Of a stretch of 64,000 nucleotides of DNA, positions 58,991 to 64,000 are shown piece by piece. The notes beneath the pieces are model-generated. The model had not been told where the DNA came from. It saw only the letters and a list, made by a program, of their open reading frames with translations, and made no database searches. The stretch's first letter is position 1. Each line of letters starts with the position of its first letter. The translations under genes and the position numbers were made by a program. Source of the DNA: Galerina marginata (taxonomy: Eukaryota > Basidiomycota > Agaricomycetes > Agaricales > Galerinaceae); contig JAECYW010000018.1 in NCBI GenBank assembly GCA_023014335.1, positions 1,240,001 through 1,304,000 of the forward strand, given 5' to 3'.

Positions 58991-59463
58991 TTTGAAGGAT
59001 TCGTAGCTGAAATAGTGGGCGGTCAGAGCGTGAAAAGAATCCAAAAAAGAGCACTCACGGGAGTTGCTCCACCCCCGCCACATCCTCGAGCCGCATGATC
59101 GTCCCTACTGCGCCCAAGACCACCGTTGGCATGTTGCGGGATGCCGGATAAGCGTGAAGTTCATGGGCCAGGTTGCCGTCGAGGTCGAAGGCCAGGACAA
59201 CGACGTAGCCTTGGGTCGTCGATTCAAGACAATCCTGCCTAGGGTGACGAATCAGCGCACCCGAGTTCGAAAATACGAAAAACGACGTACATCAGAACAA
59301 ACTCGTAGTCGTTGAAACGACCCTTAAGTGCTTTCCGAGCCATGACCTCTTTCAGCGCTGGCACCACTACATGACCTAAGAGCATGAATGCCCCTCGCTT
59401 GCTGGGGAAGTTGGTACTTGCATATGAGGTGAAGAAGCTGGTGTAATCCCAAGTTCTAGACAT
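58985..59463 (-). CDS. 124-aa protein of unknown function
   Basis: Function not recognised. Exons on the minus strand are 59463-59291, 59238-59059 and 59006-58985, giving 375 nt in one frame with canonical GT..AG introns (53 and 52 nt). The protein starts MSRTWDYTSFFTSYASTNFP and contains GHVVVPALKEVMARKALKG. Across the first splice it reads NDYEFVLMQDCLESTTQGYV, then VVLAFDLDGNLAHELHAYPA, and ends EQLPYESFKP. The splice joins two compositionally even, protein-like segments, which is good evidence for a gene. An upstream in-frame ATG at 59610 would add a low-complexity leader and was not chosen. No signal peptide or transmembrane helix. Confidence 0.62.
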
Positions 59464-59554
59464 GAGGAGGTTCTGGAGGGTTGGGTAGCAGGAGGAGGAG
59501 CGGTGGTGGTGGTTGGGGAAGAAAGAAAGCTGGGGAAAGAAGCTGGATGTTGTG

Positions 59555-59672
59555 ATAAACGATGCCAAACGATGTGGCCACAATGTGACAGGCAATGACC
59601 AGCAAATCAAACGATGCCAAACGAATGTTCAGGCGATGACCACCAGATCAAACGTTGCCAAACGTTGTGGAC
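59555..59672. repeat. short interspersed repeat AAACG(A/T)TGCCAAACG
   Basis: The unit aaacgatgccaaacg occurs at about 59557 and 59608, and as aaacgttgccaaacg at about 59648. Between the units are similar phrases (ggcaatgaccagcaaatc and ggcgatgaccaccagatc). It may be a decaying minisatellite. Confidence 0.5.
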
Positions 59673-59956
59673 ACATCATGGCTCAATTGGCAGCTGCAGC
59701 TAACAACATACAAGCAGGCATCTTGGGCAACTGAGCCTTCGAGAACGAGAGTGTTGGTCGGACGGCCTTTGCCTGATAGTGGTATTCGCATCTCGAAAAT
59801 TCGTAATGACGACCTAGGCAAGTAATGGAAGACTTGGAAACGAGGTTTAAAACATTAGTTTCTTAGCCTATAACACACGTTAAACATGAGTGTTCGTACC
59901 TGTTCCTCTGGTGCACGCATCTCCCCGCCCGAATACCCGGCCTCCTTAAGTGTCGA

Positions 59957-60280
59957 CTACGCCGCACCGCCGTTACAGCTCAACGGCCGCGTTGAAGAGA
60001 TACATGGGCATTGCTTCAGCCATAGTATGCCGAAAATCTACAGGTTAATAGTGAAATCAGTCGATGAAGATATTAAAATGACAATAAATACTTGCAGTGT
60101 GTATCATAATTATCCAACCTGACCGAGCGTCAGCTACGCCGTTATAGCTCAACGACCATGCTTCAGAGAATACGTGGGCAATATTTAAGCCCTAGTATGG
60201 GCACAATTTCGGGCCTAATAATGGAGTTAATCGATAAAAGATGGAAAAATGACATCAAATACATGTAGTGCGCACGATAT
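59957..60280. repeat. degenerate tandem repeat, two units of about 150-175 bp
   Basis: Unit 1 (from ctacgccgcaccgccgttac at 59957) and unit 2 (from ctacgccgttatagctc at 60134) share agctcaacg, acatgggca/acgtgggca, agcc.tagtatg, taata.tg and gatgaaga/gataaaaga in order. They have diverged with indels. No open frame is conserved between them. Confidence 0.5.
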
Positions 60281-61271
60281 GGACCTGCACCTGTCGGAGG
60301 TGCGACGCGCCAGTCGTGCAGCAGTCACACCGAGGCGGTACAGAGAACTTAAAAGCCGCCCTTGGCGTAGGTCGCGACGTTCTAGGATCAGGTCAACATC
60401 CGTCGGGACCTCCAAACGCAAGCAAGACGCTGACACGCTGGGGTCGGAAATGAAATTTGAAGGTTAAATCATCCCTGGAGTGAAGGATTCGGACTGTAGG
60501 GTCAATTTTCAGAGTTAGCACTACAAAAAATATGAGTTCCAGCTATGGTGGACGTACCATAATAAAATGTATATTGAGTCGCTGCCTTGAGCTACGTTTT
60601 ATTTGGTCAACAGCGTTCAAATCAAACTCAACACGCTCACGTTCACATTCCTTTTCGGTCTCCACTGCTCCTATCATTATCAAGTTCCTATAGATGTTCT
60701 CAGTCTGAAGATGACTTCGCTCGTAAATCACATAGGCTCTTGTTTATAAAAAGTAAAGTCTCTCTGCACTTCATTTCTCCCTGCTCAACTTACACATCTT
60801 CTATCCAGCTACTCGTTCTCCGGCCCCCTTCAATTAAACCAATAACTGTGTTACCTCGTCTCTTCCATGCGATTGCGATTTCTGTAATCTTCAGGCCTTC
60901 CCCCCCATCTAATGATCTCAATCGCAAGATAACTGCAATCTCGAAGTCTAGGAGTGAAGCATTAAATTGAGGGGCGGTTTTTGAGGTAAGCAGATGGCCC
61001 ACTTATGAATTTATTATATCCTCATCCCGCGCTTCGTTCCAGTAGTCACCGAAAGTCGGGCTTGTCCAATCATTCCTCCCTGTACGTTTCCGAGTTCCAT
61101 CTCTAATTCTATAGAGCCTAGCGTCTTCATCATGATGTGGGTTCAGAGGTGCGTTACCCTTACTTCTATTACTGCCAGATGAACGGCAGTACCCTGGAGT
61201 TTTCTTAATTGGTGATCGAGGGACATCGTACGCAGAAAGAGGTCTGCAGTGCGCATTATCTACGAGACAGT

Positions 61272-61326
<55 letters not shown>

Positions 61327-61462
61327 TAAAATGTGCCATATATGCATGCAAACTACCAAGTATACTGTACATTGGACAAAATCTTAGAGTCTGGATAGGC
61401 GACGTTGACGAAGCTTCAATTTAGTCATGAACGATTGTTACAAGTTACTACAAGCAGTCTGT
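60281..61462. other. intergenic region with microsatellite
   Basis: No supported gene between the degenerate repeat and the coiled-coil gene. The only notable element is the trinucleotide array annotated separately. Confidence 0.4.
61272..61328. repeat. (GTA)n microsatellite
   Basis: An uninterrupted run of GTA of about 16 units, with one GTG interruption near its end. It produces spurious poly-Val and poly-Leu frames on the two strands. Confidence 0.95.
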
Positions 61463-64000
61463 TTACGGATGACAGTCGGCGTCTTCGTCGTCACTAAACG
61501 GATCCGCTGATTGAATGTCCAATTTTTCCTCTAAATTCAATGCAAGGGTTGGAATCCAAGCCGGATTGTACCAGTTCCTTGCCAGTGCTGTGATGGCCTT
61601 CCTCTCACCGAGTGGGGCATTGCCCCTGCGGACTCGTGCCAGGGGTTCACCCCCAGGTCGCCTGTTGCCATATTCGTTGGTCCGCTGCCTCTTCGAATCG
61701 ACCCGCTTGAACCTAGCCACAAACTTCGGGTGGCGCCATTCAACGACTTTGACGAGACACTGCTTATTATTCTCCTCGTCAGTCTCGTCCTCGCTCACGC
61801 CATCCGGCCCCATTACGCTAAGAGCTCGTAGCATCGTCGCGTAAAATGGTTTTTCCCTGGCGTAGGCCTGGCATGTTTCCATGCGAGTATCGTGCAGCTA
61901 TTCATGCTCAACGTCACTATTGCACAGAGACCTCGAAGCAGCAACTCACCTTCGTTTGCCTTGCTCTCCTTCTAGTTCTAGTGAGCCTCTTCAATTCATT
62001 CGAGGCGATTCTTTTCTCATAGTCGTTGACTTCCTCTTCGTCCTCGCGAATGACGGATCTGGCCATGGCTGCCAGCGTGTTGACTCGCTGGATGAAATAG
62101 TCCATAATATCCTCCCGTTGGGCATCCAGGCTTCGATGTTTCCCGATAAGCTCATCTGCGAAAGCTTCTGCAAGATGAGCATTCCATGCTGATCGGGGGA
62201 TGTCCCAGTACGGTCGCAATGGCTCCAAGCGTGGTGGGTCTCTCTTCCCGTCCTCCACGTCTGCTGCTTCCTCTGGGTTGGCCATGAGCCCTCGGTCCAA
62301 GCTATCCAAAATATCAGAGTCTTTCTCTATGCCAAGCCGACCGTTCATGTCTTGACGAGTTATTTTCTGTCACAGCGTTTAGTCTTCAATGACGTATGAA
62401 ATACATGAGCATGCATACCATCATTTCGGTGCGAGCGGCTGGTCGAACGCGGCGTTTTGATTTTTTCGTAAACGGCTCATACGTAGTTTTTTTCCTCTGT
62501 GGTGTTACAGGAGGAGTTCTATTTTGAATGAGTGCGCTAGTAAGTGCTGCTAAAATGCTTTGAACGTCTTCATTCCCCAGACTGAGGCTGCTGACGTTAG
62601 GAACGCTGGGCGCCACGTTTTGATTTAAATTGTTACGAGCGTTCTGATTTGAGAATTCAGGTGTTGGATGCTGTTCTCGGGGACGGGGCTCGGGGCTAGG
62701 CTCCCTAGAGCTCGAATAGCCAGGCGTTGAATGCCGATTGCCGCTGTTACGGCCCAGGTGGCGAGAGCTTGAGTTTGAAGGCCCAGGCGTCGGGTCCCGC
62801 TCTCGGCGACGAGGACTTGGGCTAGGGCCCCCAATGCTCAGGCGCCTGCGATACTGTCCAGGGGCGTTGATGGGCGACACGCTTCTCGAGAGAGGTCTAG
62901 GTGGAATGCCACGGCTAAAATGTGTTGGGGTCGGTAATTCTCTTGGAGGAGTCCGTGTGCGTGGAGGCGGAGAAAGCGACTGCTGATTGGCGGGAGGCAT
63001 TGGCGTACGGCCCCTCACTTGCTGCATCTAGTGAACCATGTCATGGACCTGGTCTTAGATTTAATTAAATCAACCTACCGAGCCAAGTCGTTGCCTTTGA
63101 GGCCTCTTTCTCATCATTGCCTTGTGAATGGACGTGAGCGATGGGCTGCTACTGGACCTCAAGTATAGGTTATACCTTCAATTCCGACATTTTGCCAAAC
63201 GCACGGTCGGTAGTCCCGCTGTCCACCTCCATTGCCTCATCGTTAGGACGCAAGCGCTCTAGCTCCTCTTCCAATTGCTTTAGGTAGTCATATATAAGAG
63301 GCGAATAAACATCAAGCAAGGAGCCAGTAACTCACTTTAACCTTTTCGACCTCTTCTTTAAGACGTCGTCTACCTTCAGCCTCGGATGCCTCACATCCTT
63401 GCTTCCACTCGTCCTAAAGGTACCAATTCAACCCTTCCGCATGATCAAACATATTACGATGCACTTACCAATAACTTTTGAGAAGCCGTATTCGAAGCCG
63501 CAACGTGCTTAGCAGACAGAGCCTCCATTTCTGCCCGATGCTGGTGGGTCAAGCGCGTTTCATTTTGCTGCGCTTCTTGCTTGAGCTCCTCGATGTTGTG
63601 AGCGTGGCGCTGTTCCAGTTGTGTGATAGCAGATGTGTGCTGCCCACGCTGCTCCTCCACCACCTTGCGAAGGTCGGCCAACCGAGCCTCTACGTTGCGT
63701 TTCTCTTCCTCGAAGCCTCGAACGACTAGCCCGTGTTCCTTGCTCAAGGACTGAAGAGCTTCCGCGTATTTCTTGTCGGCCTGTTCGCTTGCCTGCTGGA
63801 GGCTGCTGTCGAGTCGAGCCTTCCACCTGTCCGCCTCCTCCTTCCGCGCCCTTTCCTGCTCATGTTCGATAACTGTTCGGACCCGGATTGCCACGGCACG
63901 GTCGAGCTCTGCCATCACCTTTGCCATAGCCGCTGTTTCCTTTTTATCCGCTACAGCCCGTTCATCCTCGCGTGCTCGGGCGACAGCGACCTCCTGCATT
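61463..64000 (-). CDS. large coiled-coil and low-complexity protein, 5' end outside window
   Basis: Partial gene; at least 737 residues are visible. Exons on the minus strand: 63999-63469 (incomplete at its 5' end), 63413-63336, 63277-63176, 63120-63079, 63027-62419, 62366-61950 and 61897-61463. All introns are phase 0 and the frame is open. The N-terminal visible part (about 240 residues) is a charged coiled coil rich in Ala, Glu, Arg and Gln (EARLADLRKVVEEQRGQH, KQLEEELERLRPNDEAMEVD). The middle exon is Pro/Ser/Arg-rich and disordered (LSPPPRTRTPPREL, GPSPSPRRRERDPTPG). The C-terminal region contains RRARQTKLHDTRMETCQAY, MGPDGVSEDETDEE, PLARVRRGNAPLGERKAI and RNWYNPAWIPTL. I recall this C-terminal arrangement from a protein family very abundant in Agaricomycete genomes, often near transposons, but cannot verify that here. 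Function unknown. Confidence 0.72.

Noticed and set aside
61209..61424. Open frame with a poly-Val run, and its poly-Leu counterpart on the other strand
   Set aside because: Both are translations of the (GTA)n microsatellite and have no other coding features.
1..64000. CRISPR arrays or prokaryotic operon structure
   Set aside because: No regularly spaced identical repeats; genes carry spliceosomal introns, so the sequence is eukaryotic.

Overview
This window is nuclear DNA from a filamentous basidiomycete, most likely an Agaricomycete. The evidence is many short introns (about 45-65 nt, GT..AG) and the gene families present: two DUF6534 membrane proteins, an F-box protein, a BTB protein, a GT18 glycosyltransferase, a heme-peroxidase array and multi-pass proteins of unknown function. 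I assigned exons by hand from reading frame, splice signals and family consensus. Bounds of multi-exon genes are therefore models, but every spliced frame I list closes without a stop.

Layout. 1-7.9 kb is gene-poor; its only good gene is a 359-aa Ser/Pro-rich protein with internal repeats (3803-4882, minus). 7.9-17.4 kb is compact: DUF6534 gene A (minus), a 131-aa four-helix membrane protein (plus), an 11-exon GT18/MGAT5-like glycosyltransferase (plus) and a 578-aa polytopic membrane protein (plus). 17.4-21.9 kb shows nothing convincing. 21.9-30 kb holds DUF6534 gene B (minus, 18 exons), a 296-aa polytopic membrane protein (plus) and an intronless F-box protein (minus).

30-57 kb is a duplication-rich accessory region. 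One segment (about 30.2-34.2 kb) is repeated at about 35.2-38.4 kb. Each copy carries a small secreted ten-cysteine protein gene and a decayed gene-like repeat, which occurs a third time at 52.1-53.5 kb. A BTB gene (39985-41067) follows. Then come three tandem copies of an eight-exon secreted heme peroxidase (45.0, 49.6 and 54.0 kb) with shared promoter blocks and shared flanking repeats. Copy 1 is intact except for a +1 shift near its C-terminus; copies 2 and 3 carry several frame breaks.

57-64 kb holds a short-chain dehydrogenase (56666-57813, plus), a hairpin-rich AT tract, a GC-rich 124-bp tandem duplication, a 124-aa conserved-looking gene of unknown function (minus), a trinucleotide microsatellite and a large coiled-coil/low-complexity gene running off the right edge (minus).

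The genes do not form an obvious pathway cluster. The recurring theme is recent local duplication and decay of secreted-protein genes. The best candidates for something undescribed are the ten-Cys secreted pair, the three-copy gene-like repeat, and the peroxidase family with its beta-rich C-terminal domain and Tyr next to the distal His.
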